Positions 25,101-40,100 of a DNA stretch of 64,000 nucleotides are shown here, piece after piece (within the stretch, counting starts at the first letter, position 1; each line of letters begins with the position of its first letter). The stretch spans positions 8,804,001-8,868,000 of the forward strand of contig CM082576.2 of assembly GCA_040954595.2 (NCBI GenBank), given 5' to 3'. Below the pieces are notes generated by a model. It was not told where the DNA came from. It did no database searches and was given only the letters and a program-made list of their open reading frames with translations. The DNA comes from Balanoglossus misakiensis. Lineage: Eukaryota > Hemichordata. Both the position numbers and the translations under genes were made by a program.

Positions 25101-28100
25101 ACCATATCAATCTACATCGGCCCTATTAAAGAGACGGAGAGAGACAGTTAAGACCAACACAGTACTGAAGGACACATCCGTGCACAACATCACAGCCTTC
25201 AAAAACCAGGCATTCTCCGTGCTGTTGAACAGAACACTATATCACCTAAAGGGAAAAACTTGTCAAACCAGGTGGGATTACACTGGGAGTGGGCGAGATC
25301 TGTATACTGCAGGCAATCTCAATCTCAAGCTGCTATCATGACGTTTGTGGGGTTTTCACAAACAGGAAGAGAAAAAAGGTAACCGTGAAAATAAATTGGT
25401 TTAATGGAGCAGCTTTTGAAGAGATTGTCTCAGCACACAAACAGAGATCAGTGTTACTATTTTCTCTGCGGCTATCACAGTTTTATCACTGTATCTTTTT
25501 TTGTAAATTTATATTCCCAGAAGTTGAAATGTAACATTAGCAATCCAGAAGTTATTGGTTAAAAACAGGTATTCTTGACGTGCAATGAAAACAGTAACAA
25601 AGTCTGATCTTACGATAACAGGGGGGGGGGGGAGAACTAACAACAGGTAGTGGATGGTTACAGCATGGCAGACAGAACCTACCTTGTCATTGATGCGGTC
25701 AACCTGCTTGTTCTGCGCTTCAATTTCGTTGCCCATGTCAAGCGCCATGTGCCTCAAGTTGCCCACAATGCCAGTGACTTGTCCAAGGTTGTCGTCCATC
25801 TCGTCCTCCCTGGCATCATTAGTTATCCTGTCATAACACCACAAATGATGTAGTAAGTTCTATCAGTACAAACTGTATGAATTGTCCCACTAGCTGACTT
25901 CTCTATTTTTTGTTCACTGTATAACTCCCTTAGACACATTTTATCAGTGTTGTGCCATCAACATTGGCCAATGCAATGCAACTTGAATAATAGTTTGGCT
26001 GTGAATCCCACAAAGAATGAACACACAGAAAGTATGCCACATTTGATGCATTTAAATATTTTACAGTACCATCAGAAGAAAAATAAGCATATCTCTGAAG
26101 TTGCCAATACATTTTTTCGCATTTTGTTATTATCATTGCTATTTTCTGGATACCGGTAAATTGTGGAAGCGAAAGTAAATTGTTTGATTATTTTTTGAGG
26201 GGTGGGGGCCCCCAGAAGCTGGGAGACTGACCTTGTGACAATAGTTGTTTGCCCAGTCAAGGCGTTCCTATCATCTGAAACCCTTGCCGGTTGACTTGAC
26301 ACCACTTTGCCATCTTCCGATGACTTCCACGTCTTCTTGTAGTCATCACCCTTCTCAAAATTTCCAAAGCTGTTTAAAAAAAATCAATCAAAAGAATGAA
26401 TTATAATCCTGAGTGCTTGCAATCTGGTTTATTCGAACAACTGGATGAATAATGTTTGGGACGTGGAGACAACATGCAAAACATGATACACATACAAACA
26501 AGCACTGAACCTCGTCTAACCATAAGTGTTATTGAACCTTAGTCTGACGCTTGCAGCAAAAATTTGTTTCCATTTTCTTGTCTCTAGTTATGTACACACG
26601 TCCGTCCATCCATCTTTAGTCGTGCTAAAACTACGGATGTAGCCAGGAAGTGTTACTCTACAACTATCCAGTATTCATGAGATGTGGCATGCTTCGGACA
26701 AAACTAAGGGTGAACATGGAACACTGACAGCACACACACAAATACCCTGATGAGTTTTCTGAGCACTTTTCAACAGTAACTGAGTTATATGAAATCACAG
26801 CATTTGCCTTTTTTTGACTAATTCTGAAAGGTTTCTCAGCATGTATCCAATTGCTAACTTCTACTTAGCATCAATTTCATGATTTTGTAAAATCAATGAA
26901 AACTTAAAAATTGAACGACTGATGACAATTTTTTTGTTATTTGCGTTTAAATCAGTTTTCATTAATATATGGATCTGGCTCATACCAACTGCAGAAATCT
27001 TAAACACAGCACATCTTTCATATTAATCAGCTGAGAGAATATTAATCATGAAGATCAGATTCATTTTGCTTTGGTCTGTGAAAATTTACAGCAGCTGGAG
27101 ACTCATCCCAGTTACCGAGAAACTGTTGGGCGTGAACTCGCACGAAACTCAACCAAAATGGAATAAATCCCACACATTCCAGCAAAGATCAGCTATCAGA
27201 CACATACACAGATTTGTGCGGATTAAAAAAAAAGAGAGTCAAAAAACATTATCTGTGGCTGTGCAGCTGGGAGTCTAAAACCCCACTCAGCAATGACAAA
27301 TTACTCATTTCCTGCAAACTCCATTAAGCACACTGCTAAGTCAAGCTGCGGCTGGTTGTGACTCTAATAGCAGCGTGTGCCCAAAGTCATTAAGTTTTTC
27401 GGAGTCCAACACGACACAGACAAACTGGCTCCCCGATCGACCGACCGTGGTGTCTGTGTGTGTCGTGGAGTGATTTATCAGAGTATAAAGCAGTCCTCTC
27501 CAGAACGGAAACCCAAGCCCCATGCATTATTCTTGTCGTGTGCAATCTGACAACCGTAATGCTCAAAATCTCTGCGAATCCAAATACTGGCTGTACGTGT
27601 AATTATGTTGACTGTACCTGATGGGAATCCACTAACAAGACAAATAATAGTTTTGGATCAACCGACTTATATCACACAATTTATCATGCTCTACTGGGGG
27701 GGAAAGTGCACTGCATTCAAGTTCAGACGGCTTGCCAGGAAATTACAAATTGGATGTTTTTTCTGTCTAAGTATTTCTGGTAATAGTGGCGTTCACACTA
27801 GACAGCTCTACTCTGGTCTTTGGATTGGCCCAATTCTATATACGGTACACAGGTCCAGGCCTGGGCAGGAGTATGTAGTTCGATCGACACAACTCAAGAA
27901 GTGGGATGGGCATAGACAGAAATCGTATCCAAAAATTGTACATTAATTTAGGCCAGTTTTAGCACTCTTGTGCATGACCTTAAGAGCAACTATGAGGTTT
28001 CATGAGGAAATCGTTAATCATTACTGGCCACGTACGGAGACTTTCTTATTCTGAGAACACCCTGGATGCAGATTGAAATTTAGCTTGTACTAGATAACTG

Positions 28101-31100
28101 TGACCCTGTTCGGGCAACATCCTGTTTGCTGCCTGTGCCAAGGAGCACATTAATCAGAGTTTTCCCACAATCTGCACTCGATGTTTAGAGTAAAATCCGG
28201 ACACTAACTGCGCTGTGGAGCGTCGACTCCCGATAAAAACACCCAACCGTTATCTCTTCAGAGATGGAACTGTGAATACTTACTTCTTGCACGGACAAAC
28301 ACACAATCCGCAGCACTTCTCCAGACCTGTCAGATTCTTCTCAGCCTCTCTCATATCAGTATTGATTTGGTCCATGCCTTCCTCGATACGATCCAATTGC
28401 TCTGCAAAACAATGCCAATATAGAACTTTCAGTTGGAGTTTCTGCACATTACCCTGGTCATGCAGCAATAACCATCTCCAGTACTGCAGCTTTGAGACAC
28501 AAAATATCAAACATCTAGGTTAACATAGAGGCTTTAAATATTAGTTGCTATTTTATCTAATAGATGTAAACACCAAACTCTCGAGTTGCTAGTCTATTTT
28601 TACACTATTGTATAAATCCACTATCTACATTATAAATTCAACAGTATTTACTATTACCAATTTAAATATTTCAGTTAAATTCCTTCGATCTCTCTCACTC
28701 TGCACCTTCATCTTCAGTTTAACCACAATGCATTCGATTTTCAAAATTTTGGAGACAATTGTTGATTTTGATGTAAAAAACAACAACAAAACTTACACAC
28801 AGAAAGTTCAGGTCAGTTTTTCAGAGTTCTTCAAATTTATACACGTCCCCAAAATTTCAAATTTGAACACACGTGGCTAGACTGATGTGAATCCAAGAAA
28901 CTGATTGGAGGATGTCCGAACTACTCAATGCAAGGAGGGTAATTTCTCGCTATCCTGTTACAAATACTACTGCTAGTTCCTGAAATACACCAACAACAAT
29001 AAAACAGAAGATCTTCTAACTAACTTTTTACCAATAGTATCTACAATAATGCACCAACTTCTCAAAAATGCAACTAACTACCATTAGAGTGCTTTAATAG
29101 TATTCAAACATATCAGTCCTTCGATCATCATGCTAGCCAGAACGTCAAGCACACATTTGAATTACCAGACTGGTGCTATTCATTCTCCTACCGGTACTAC
29201 CGTACTTGGGTGAGAATTGCTACATAAACTAGTGACAGGGTGGATTCTAAATGCTAACACCATCACATCAGTATGTATCCAAAACATTTCCTATGCTTCA
29301 AACAATTGTGCCCTATATCTCCAACTGTCCATGCATCTAAAACACATAGGTCTAGCTAATTTACTGGCCCAGGTTTTTTTTAATGAAAGTATCTTTGGGA
29401 GAAGCAACAACTAAATTTAGTCCAGCATAATGTGCAATTCATCATGAAATAAAATCCAGTATATCACGTTTAAATTGATATTATGTCCATCACAATACTA
29501 ATGAACCATTTAATATGACCTTTGTGTTCAACGCTGATAGTCTAGTGAACTTTGCAGATGATAATCCATTACACCTTCCGGAGAATCGGCACTCTCCATT
29601 TTACTCAAGGGACGATGCATTTAGTATAACCCTCGCAAATGTCTGATTCTATTTTTTCCCTTCAAATCTGCATCTGATGGTAAAGCGATGCAGTTGGGGG
29701 CATATTTTCCAGACTTTTATGTGACACTTCCAGCTGTGGACGTTGTTTAAAGAGACACTGCCATGCTTTGCTGTCTGAGCACTAGGTGATAACTTGTCTA
29801 CAGGTCTTTCTTAGAAGATGAATGAAATACACCATCTGAAAAGCATGGATGATGTTGACATCGCAGGTATATTGCTTCATCCAGCAACATTTCATTCACA
29901 TTTTGAGAGAAGTGTTCAGACACTGTCACTGCCTCTAATTGGGTCATAATTTGGCTAATCACAAACTGTTCAACCTCAAAGAAATGGATTTATTGAAGGA
30001 GAAAAAAGAATAGCTGATGATACATTGAAATGTTTGGAAGGTGTAGCTTGAGTGGCATCTTGATATTAACCCTTTCACCACCATGGTTAAGCCCAAACCC
30101 ATTGTTTTCTGTGGTAAGTTTGGACCTCTATAGAGTGAACGGGGGCGAAATGGTTATAAGCTGAGCTAGTTGCATTATTCGCAATATGTGCTGAATAAAT
30201 TGTTTGGCAGAAGAGATTTCTGCAAACTGATGAGCATGATGAGTGGGTCATAGCAGCACAGTGACTCTGCTTTTCAGTCTGAAGGAAGTGAGGTCGACTG
30301 ATTTCATTACGCTCAGACTTTAAACGGTGAAAAGTGGCATTGTTAAAGATGGTGCTTTTGGATGTAGCTATATGTGCTTTAAATCGCCATCAAATGGTGC
30401 TGAAAGCAGAACATGCCTTGGCTGTGCTCGACACTTTACAGCTGTGAATGAGCCATGCAATTATATTGTGCAGACTGGTTTGCTGGTAGTAAAAATGGGG
30501 AATTTCGAATTTCTGCGCATTGCATGCTCACATTAAAAAAAAAAAGATGGCCAAGCGACTCTTTCTACGACAGTGCACCTGAACAGCAGCAAGATTGCAT
30601 TCGGTCAACGATCCAATTTTTTGCTATCTGTCGGTATGGGGGACACGAACGAGATCACGATGATCATGCAGCCTCATCTCCATGCGGGTCAGCATCTCAA
30701 AAGCAGATAGCATCGCACAGATACCGAGTGTTTTTCAAGTCCGCTGAGAATGTACATAAGTCCCCTCCATCTATGCCGTGACCTTGCTGTATTAATCCTC
30801 ATTAAGACATATCTGACATCATCATCATGTCCGTGTTATAGTTTCAATTCACACGCAGGAACGACATGGCGCTCCCGTTTGACATTTCACCCTTAGGCTA
30901 GTCGCGCGCGCACACAGACAGGAAGTTACTCATGCATACTACAGAGAGCATACAACGTGCGCTAAACGATGCACAAACTTGGAATTTATAGCAGCGTGCA
31001 TGATACATGTGACTACTCGAGAGAGATAGAGAGATGACTCTGCATGCATTAAAGTTGTCATTGGATAATTAAGCACAGCACGGCACACCAAACACCGATA

Positions 31101-34100
31101 ACATGTAAGGGGTGGGGGTTTATTCATTTGCATATGAATATAAAGCAACCATCAATATTGAATTTTTTTTCTGCTTTTAAAAACTATAGTTAGTTCTTGT
31201 CTATGCTTTATTATAGATGCTGACAATAGAGTAGAAAAAGCAGACAAAAGACCTGCGTAATGGGTTGGACAATTTGCACATTAAGACAGCTAATGGGATG
31301 ACAGTGTCAACTTAAATGGGACTATCATCGCCACAGACCACAAAATACGTTGTGTGTAATCGCCAGACTACTTGCTTGAACAAGAAAAGAAAAAAACACT
31401 CAGGAACATAAAATGGGTGGAGGGGAGAGTTTCAAAAATAAATTAAAAACACTTTTGATCCGTCACCTCCTTGCTCATCCAACATTACAAGAGTGTTGAT
31501 GCCAGCCTCTTTGCTCTGATGAAGTAAAGTAGAGCAGCAAGTGCAAGAGAGAGAGAAAAGAGAATATCAAGAGAAAGAGAGAGAAAAAAACAAATAATCT
31601 GTTTAGGAATACCGTATATAAATTGCAAATGATTTCACCCAGTAATTACTGCACAAACGCAACATCCAGCCGTGATTTACAACTGCATACTCTTTGCTTT
31701 CATAGGTGTTTTTATGTCATACAGGAGTATATTTTACGATTGATAGTTTGGGCAGTGTGTTGTTTTGCGCAGTAAGTACTGGGGGTGTGATGAGGCAATG
31801 TGCCTCAGTTCAGATATCCAAAGTCCTTACCTCCTTGTTCATCCAACATAACTATAGTCTTGATACCCATATCCTGACTCTACAAAGTGTAAAATAACAC
31901 GTACAGCAGGAACAAGCCACGGATAGGAGCAAAGAAACCAGGCACACATATAATATGAACGATAAACAAAAGAGGGGTTAGGATTCGGGGGAACTGGGGG
32001 GGGGGGGAGAAGGCTGGGGAGTGTGGTTGCTAGGTCGGATGGCTTAAAGATTGGTAGAATTACTGTAAAACATGAAATTTTCGCGAATGAAAAATTCTCC
32101 CGAACTTCCCGAGAGCCAGAAAAATGAGGAAATAAATTGACAGTGCAGTTAGTGAAATAACCTCTGTTCACCTCTGCGAAAATTTCCCATTTTACAGTAC
32201 ATGTATATATCAAAACTAAATGGCTGTTGGCAGCCCTTCAGTGAAATTTGAAATAGTTAAATCATAGAAAGGAATGTAATCTTGGTATTAAAAGAGTATA
32301 TATCACACAGACATTTGACGTTCAAGTTAAAAAAAAAATCAGAGAGAACAGGATGATATACCATGTACGGTATGCTTCTGTAAAGAGTTCACACACATGC
32401 TACTTGTTGGCTTTCTACAATATATACATGCATCCAAACACACACAGCCAACCAGCCACACAAGTGATGGCATATGGCATATTGACCCAATCAAAACATA
32501 TGGTGAGCATTATTACTTCCAAATATTCACAATACTGCAAATAATCAATAATATTGTCAAAACAAAAATGTGAAAACCACGCAGGCACAGTTTATAGAGC
32601 TTGCCATCAATCTAAATTCTTTCAATTTTCCAGTTTGTAGTTTGGCTTGCCTTTTATAACTGTATGTACTCTTGAAACAGTATTGAGGATTTATTTTGGT
32701 ATTATTCCCTGACAACTATTAATACAAATATGGCAGCTCGTTGGATGCGAAACTGGTGTGTGAATTGAGGCAGGGGGTCAGGGGCAACATGTATTCATGA
32801 GGCTAGGTCCAGTTTGTATCTGAATGCAATGAAATAAAGTGCACTCAATATTAATACCCGAGGAATGATAATCAATCAGGATTAAGCTAGCATTTTAATC
32901 AATGAAGAATAAAGGTGCTATTATTTTTTCAAGGTGACACCTGTCATTGTCATTAACTTCATTCATCAATTCATAATAAAAATTTCTCTGCGTACAGGGA
33001 GATGGTACGACGGTTCTGCCCTTTATGTTTTAATGATCACAGTTTTTGACTGAAGTGGATGAATATATCTCGCAGAAGTGAAGTACTGTTGGGTTGAATG
33101 GAGGCCAGACTCAAGCCGTTAAAATCTAAGCTCTATTACTACTTCACTCCCCAAGAATCAACATGCAATGCCAGTCACATATCTGAGCCTCTATCAATGA
33201 GCTTACAGTCGGGTGAAACGCAAAGTGATATGTGTAACTGCGGTCCATTTCACGTCATCAAAGTCAAGTCAGGTGACACAAGCCTTGCACATTAGCCATT
33301 TTACTTATGGGCAACTACATCATCTTAAGAGGTCAAGACAAGAAGTTTCCTTTTCAAACATTGATGAAGCCGCTAGTTTTGCGTCAGCAAAGTTTCTCAA
33401 CTGGAACACTTAGAAAAACATCAATGCCGCTGTCATGGTGGAACAAGGGCCGATTTCATTAAAAGAAAAGACTTCAAGCACTGTGGATGAATATTAATAA
33501 GCTCCATCAAAAGTGAAAATGGGTAACTGAGATCTGACAGGGTAACAGAAAGAAGAATGTCTGGCTACTGCTTGGCAGTGGTCAACAAGGTGAATTCAAT
33601 TTAATTTGGCAATTTTCAGGAGAATTACCATCGCCTTCTGCTAGATTCTGCCTAAGTTAATTAGATTTCTGGACACTGTAATGTAGGATAATGTTTAATG
33701 ATTTGTCAGAGTGATTAAATCTGAAATTTAACGTGGGCGGACCTGTCAATATCTGTTCAAAAATTAAAAAGTTAACAAAAAACGTAATTTCTCTCAGAAT
33801 TGCCAGTCCAGCAACATGTGATCTGTCAGCTTAGATTACTAAAAATCTGTAACGTGACTGATTATGACAGATCTGACTGTCGAAAGGCATTAATGATTCA
33901 TTCATGGGTTTTTAATTTCGCCATTTTCACCAGATGATAAATCAATTCAAGCGAACCCCTGTGAAACTGTAAAAGAAATGGTAGAACGTATAGATTAATG
34001 GTAAAAATCAATGAATTTATAATTATATGCCCCTAACACTGTAATAGCAAAATTAAATTCAAGTTAATTAGCATTGGTGTGTTTAGAGTATGTGGGAGTG

Positions 34101-37100
34101 ACTACACTGCTAATTTAACGATAAATATTATTATAGTTCAAGCATCCACTTAACTACATTTTTGCGTGAAACAAATTATAATTACCGGGTAGACCAAACA
34201 TTTTTGGTTTGTTAATTCCTGATAGCCTTGTCCAAAGCCTACAACTGATCTTTCATATAGACGCAATGTTATTTGTTACTCTTACAATCTCACTAAATCA
34301 ATTGAAAACTTTCAGCATGTACTTTGTGGTAACAAGCCAAAGTACACTTTTAGAGATTATTGATCCTGGCATCTCAATCAATGCATCGATGGCTTACACA
34401 ACCCAATATCCACAACCGATCAATGTCGCTTGCAGTTTAGAATAACACCTAATGAATAATTCATGTCATATTATTGCACAAAATTGATGTGCAAATGTTT
34501 ATTTTCGGGCATGAATCAAGCTTTCATCTTCCCCCCCCCCCCTTCATTTTTTACATCGTAAATTTAGCCTTGCTTTCAATACATCAGTCATAGTGACGTT
34601 ACATGTGCATCTCTGAATTTGGCAAATACTTTATGACATGGAAATGTCATAGCATTTGACTTGGTGGCATATGCCCATTCAAATTAGCTGTGATTCACAC
34701 ACCAATTTGCATTCATTATTTCACCAAATGGAACAGTAATTGACCGACGTTTACCGCGACTTATTTTGTAACAGGTTAAAATCAGCATCCACCACTGATG
34801 AAAATCCTTTCTGGTTGAATATCATTTTGGCCGACATTAAATGTTTAGGATGCCCGTATCAATTCCTTTAACGGTACTTATCAGATGGCTATCAAATTAT
34901 GGAAGCTTTTGTGTGGCTGGCACTGTGTAATACAGGAAACATTCACAATCATATCGAACATACTGGCTTACACTCAACGTAGCACACAGAGAATGGTGGA
35001 AAGAACACAGAAATGTAAAAGGAAGACTCTTGTATCCAAAGCTTGCACACACAAAACAATCTGGTCATAAAATGGACATTATATGTATAATTGCAAATTG
35101 GAAGTGATGTCCACCAACCTCTTCTGCCATCTGCAGCATACGCCGTGTACTCTCCAGGGACTGCAGAAAAAGGGGAGAAAAAATGAAATAAATACTTGTG
35201 GACAAACATTTTGGGCAAAATTAGCCCAGTCTTGGATTTTAAGTATTTTGTAATAATTTGAAGTGTGTCCAGTTGAAGAATAGTTTGTAGAGTACTTCAT
35301 ACAGATACAGATTAAGTATACTAATGTGTACATTAGGTAATCACTAATACATCAATTGAAATAGTCTAATTTTTTCATTAACTGTTAAAACAAGCATTAT
35401 GGCAGGTGTGAGAGATGTCTGGTACAGATAAAAGATTCCATCATTTTCCCCCATGGCAAGCGATTGTTATGCAACCATGCCAATCCAAATTCAAAAGATG
35501 AATGCAGATGTATCACGCAACTCTCGTACATATCATTTTGAACAATTCATTCATGCACCATTTTAAAATTCCAATCATAGCACATAAAAGTTATAAAAAT
35601 TAAAATATGACTGTGCTTCACACTTCTTTTGTTCAAAGGCCTCTCAATATTTCATCCTGCTTTTTACCAGAAGATAACCCTTGCAATAACAGTAACAAGG
35701 CTAGTAAGAGGGAGTTGTATAAAATGTGATTGGCTCCATCATGCAGGGAATATGCTACTTATAGTTGAGAGTGAAGATCATAAAAGAGGGAAAGAGTAGT
35801 TTTAACCCTTGGGGATTAAAACATTAGATTATATGGGTTAATGTCTGGTTAGTCTTGATACCTTGCTTCCGGTAATTAAACCATCAAATGAAGCACTCGG
35901 TGATGCAAGTTATTTGGTTAAAATGTTTTAACACCATACACACGCTGATTGAAAGTGTGTACATTTATATGTATCACAGGTAAGGCTTTGATGTTGTGTT
36001 ATAAAAGGGCAGTGCATCTGGGAATGACTGAAATGTCAGCTGGACTGACATGTAACCAAGAAGGGTCCTCTTTGGTTAATCCATCTTTATCACAGTCTTT
36101 CTCCCGACAGATTTCTATTCTCAATTCAAGCCTTCATAACTGCTTGATAGTAAAGCAAACACTTGGAATTGACGTTTTATCAGACTTGGTATCTCCTACC
36201 ACCAATTCAGCCAGCAGCACATTTCAATTTCGCACAACGTACTGCCTACATGGTGACAAAGAATCTCTCAAGGTGAGAGAATTAAAGAAAGGGAAGTGAC
36301 ACATTGAAAGATGAGTGGGTGGTTGTTCCAAATGACTACGACTGCTCTTTTGGTACTGTTTTTTATTTTATTTTATCTCCCTAAGTGGTTGTAATCTACT
36401 ACTACTTTATCACTGGTGGGGTTGGTAGATGAATGATGTGCACGCTTCGCACATTACAATTTTTCATGATGACAAAAACTTCACGTTGCATCAAAATTTA
36501 TTGTGACATGTGATTTTTCGTGAACAATTAAAACTTGTTTCGTACATACCGGTATTACTAACTTATAGAATGTTAATCGTTTCCTGCATTCCAAGGATTT
36601 TTTTTTTGCACATGATATGCGTACATATATGCATGCATGTGTAGATCAAATTTGTACCACCTACACCACACTGTAAAATCTGGCTACTCATGTTCCTAAA
36701 CCAATACATGTACCTCCTACAATTAGTATGCGACTCAGGTGGTGTGCAGGGGATGGACATTATTGACATTTAGTGATCGCCATCAGGCATCTAAAGTGTA
36801 ACAGCCACGATGACCACGACTGCCAGTCATATTGGCTCAGTTCAAGTTTCTGACTGCAACAATCGATGGCATGAATAATAAAATATGACTTTTAGCCGCA
36901 ATTGACATCAACTCATGGTTGTTATCCGCGAGGATCACAGCCAATGATGGATGCACTAATAGTTCTCATTTTATAACAAACATCCCCTGTGCATGATCTA
37001 CATCACGTCTTTCCTGAATATTGACACACTACATAAATTTGTTACGAATTACTTCTGACGACAAGCTCTTTTCATCAATTTATTGGCTCTGTGTGTCCTC

Positions 37101-40100
37101 TAATTCAAAGTATGCTGTCGCTCAGTGAAACATCTTTACGGCGAAGCTGCTGCCAAGTCTGTGTGAAGGCGACTTCTTTGTTGACAGATATTTCACGAAT
37201 GACTCGCTTTGATGTCATTCTGAAGGAAACAGGCACTGATTTGATGTTAAAAATCACAACAGTTATTGCAAAGCAACTTCATTCTGTGTGAGATGGTGGC
37301 AGATCTTCATGTTCAAGACACACTGAAATACAAGATACTATGAGTTCAGGGGAGAAGATGCTCATATCTTTTGCCGATCTGATTCACAGTAAAACAAAGG
37401 TGAACATATTTGATATTTTTGTAATAATGATTTACACAAATTCGTCACAAAGCTTTCGCCACTGCAAACTGGCAATGGCAAGTAATAAATCAGTGCTCTC
37501 AGCATTTTGGAAATAAATGTCACAGTTCAGTATTCTCAAATAAGATATTTACCCCTCTAAATCATGTCAATATTGCCATGTTGAATGGAATTTCAAACTG
37601 GTAGACCAGAAGAAACACATGAAAATCAAAAAGACAAACCAAATGGCTTCTTCGAATTGCCTCTTATAGAATGGAAGAAAAGAAAAGACATGTTCTTTTG
37701 GTGGAAGTGGTAAAGAGAAGGCTCAATATAATGAAACGATCTGATATATACTGGTAGTTACCATGGTATTTGCACAGTGCATTAAAAAAATGTGGCTATT
37801 TGCTCAAGATGTATTGCAGCGATATGAATCACTAGAACCAGGAGATATGCAATCACAATGTACAGCTAAAATTACTTCTCCACTTGGGCATTAATTTTCC
37901 GTGATATTTATGAGTATATAACCAGTGGCCAGTTTTGAAAGATTGTCCACTGAAATTCGGGTAGCTGTTTACTTGTTCAGGTTTTGGTTATTAAATAAAA
38001 GCCTTCAAAACAACAATAAGAACTGCTTCTTGATTGATTGATTGATTGATTGATCAATGTCATAACAGCAGTAGCTCGGCTTGTTCGACAGGCACTGAGT
38101 ATATTCACATGCAACCAAGATGAACTCGCGAGAACACTCCAGGATGCAGTAAAACAGGTTGTATATGCAAGTGCTAATGATTTCAGACTTAAAAATCGAT
38201 GCCAGTGCAATAGACATAAATATTAGGAAGGAGTCTGTCAGTAAATTGGAGTTCGAAGTGCTACACATGTATATTAACTAATGAAACGACATAATTGCAA
38301 GGCTGAATGTTTACATATCCCTGCATTTCCAGACAGTATACTACATGTATAGCATGATGGATGGTAAACACTGCCGTACAGAATAAACTCATCTATCTCC
38401 CAGAAGTCTTATAAAAAGTCTCCAGTGACATGAACAAACAGTAGGTGTACAAACAATTCTTTGGCTCACGTAGCATTCAATATTTATATTCCTCACAAAT
38501 GGCACAGCGATATAAAAAGCATGGTACAGGATATATCTGACATATTTCCATGAATCTGTCACTTAATTCTTGGGACTGCATTCTGCCAGATCAAAGGTAG
38601 CGACGACTCCATGGTGGCTATAAATAGAAAGTTCTAAGGGCAGTTCATACAGGTTGTGATATAAATATATTCATTTTCATCGAACTTTTATATATGGCTC
38701 TATGTATAAATTGATTGAAGGGTCAAATGAATATGGCTTCGCTAAACATGTTTACCAGCTATAGCCATGGGCAAAGACACATGTTTAGTCTTGTTATGGG
38801 CATGGTAACTGCTACATACATGTAATTGATTTGTGTAGATGATAAACTTTAATTTTTTTATCATAACGTCATCACTTAGTACAATAGCACCTTTAACACT
38901 CTCTATAAGTTTAACAAGCAGTTGGGGTGAGCATTTTATTACAAGTGCATGGTCATGATGCAGTAAAATTATATGCATTTTCACTGAAATAAAGGATTTT
39001 TTTTCATTTGTGACTGTTATACTGGTATACATGATATTGAGTCAATATTTTTCTGACTTGTTCATAATATAATGATACTCGTGTCTTCTGAATTTAGCTT
39101 GGCTATAGGGAGAGTAATAGAAGAACAGACAGAAGCTACATAGACATTTGAGTTTAGCCAGTGGTTGTGAGGGTGTCTTCACTGGTAGAACACTTTCCAT
39201 GTTCGTCTTAGATTTGCAGTTTTGCAAACTGAAATGCTAATTATATCCTCATCATCCAGAACCCTTTTACTGCATGACTTTGGGCAAACAGGGCCACTTT
39301 ACTGCTAATTGTTTAAGTCTTAGCAAGTTTGCTAGGTACACTATCGCCTGAAAGTATTTTTCATTTGAGTTTAAATCCTGCACCATTTGCAAATGCCAAA
39401 GTGCCATCTGCATCAAGCAGTTCACGTCACCAAGTCATTCACAGCAACAGACATTTAGATGATTGTAGATTTCTTGTCAACACAGCAAGAGACAACACTA
39501 CGCGCACACAGACAGAAACCTAGTATAGACCTCTTTGCCATTTACGTCTAGTGATTCTAAATCCTGCTGGTGATGGTCTCATCGTCACACACGGTACAAC
39601 GGGCACACCAGTCTGTCACTGATACGTTTAAATCTTTAAGTGCTCCATTCAGGAACCCCGCACCAGTGAATCCAGGCAACAACAGCACAAATGAATTATG
39701 ATTCTTCAGATTATCACCATGGAAAGATGTTTATAAGCACAAGTGTATCAGGTCTGCACAGTGCATTGTCATCAGTCTGAACTCTGGGTGAATGCACTAA
39801 TAGAAGAAAGATTTTCTATTAATCTGTGTCTGATTTTTATGGTTATTAAGTATTTCCATTTCAAGAATTCATATTGTGCAGAAACATGATACAGTGTCAC
39901 AGAGGTTTTAAGTAATGGAAAGTTCTGCCTCACAATGATACCAAATAAACCTCCATGTTATTTTTCATCCTCAGAATTTGTTAATTCATATATTTCAGAA
40001 ATCGAATTACAGGTAATCCTTCTTTTCCCCATCTACTTGACTTTATGAAAATAAAAAGCCCTGCACGCCCACTGTCCTGTCATGCACTGTGAATATTACT

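Larger units (their letters stand above)
23587..35118. other. SNAP25: SNAP25 introns between exon 2 and the terminal array
   Basis: Introns 31880-35118, 28402-31466, 26370-28283, 25828-26231 and 23587-25682, plus the 315-bp gap between 4A and 4B. Mostly AT-rich. They hold an 84-bp MITE (30070), a 135-bp MITE (32063) and short GA- or G-rich runs. I searched for further copies of exons 4, 5 and 8 here and saw none. Confidence 0.6.

Noticed and set aside
28284-28401. Search for a second copy of the 118-bp exon, as in vertebrate exon 5a/5b
   Set aside because: Only one copy was found between 26370 and 31466, so the vertebrate-type duplication appears absent.
31839-32213. 124-codon minus-strand ORF
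   Set aside because: Runs through the 135-bp MITE and exon 4A in another frame; not a gene.
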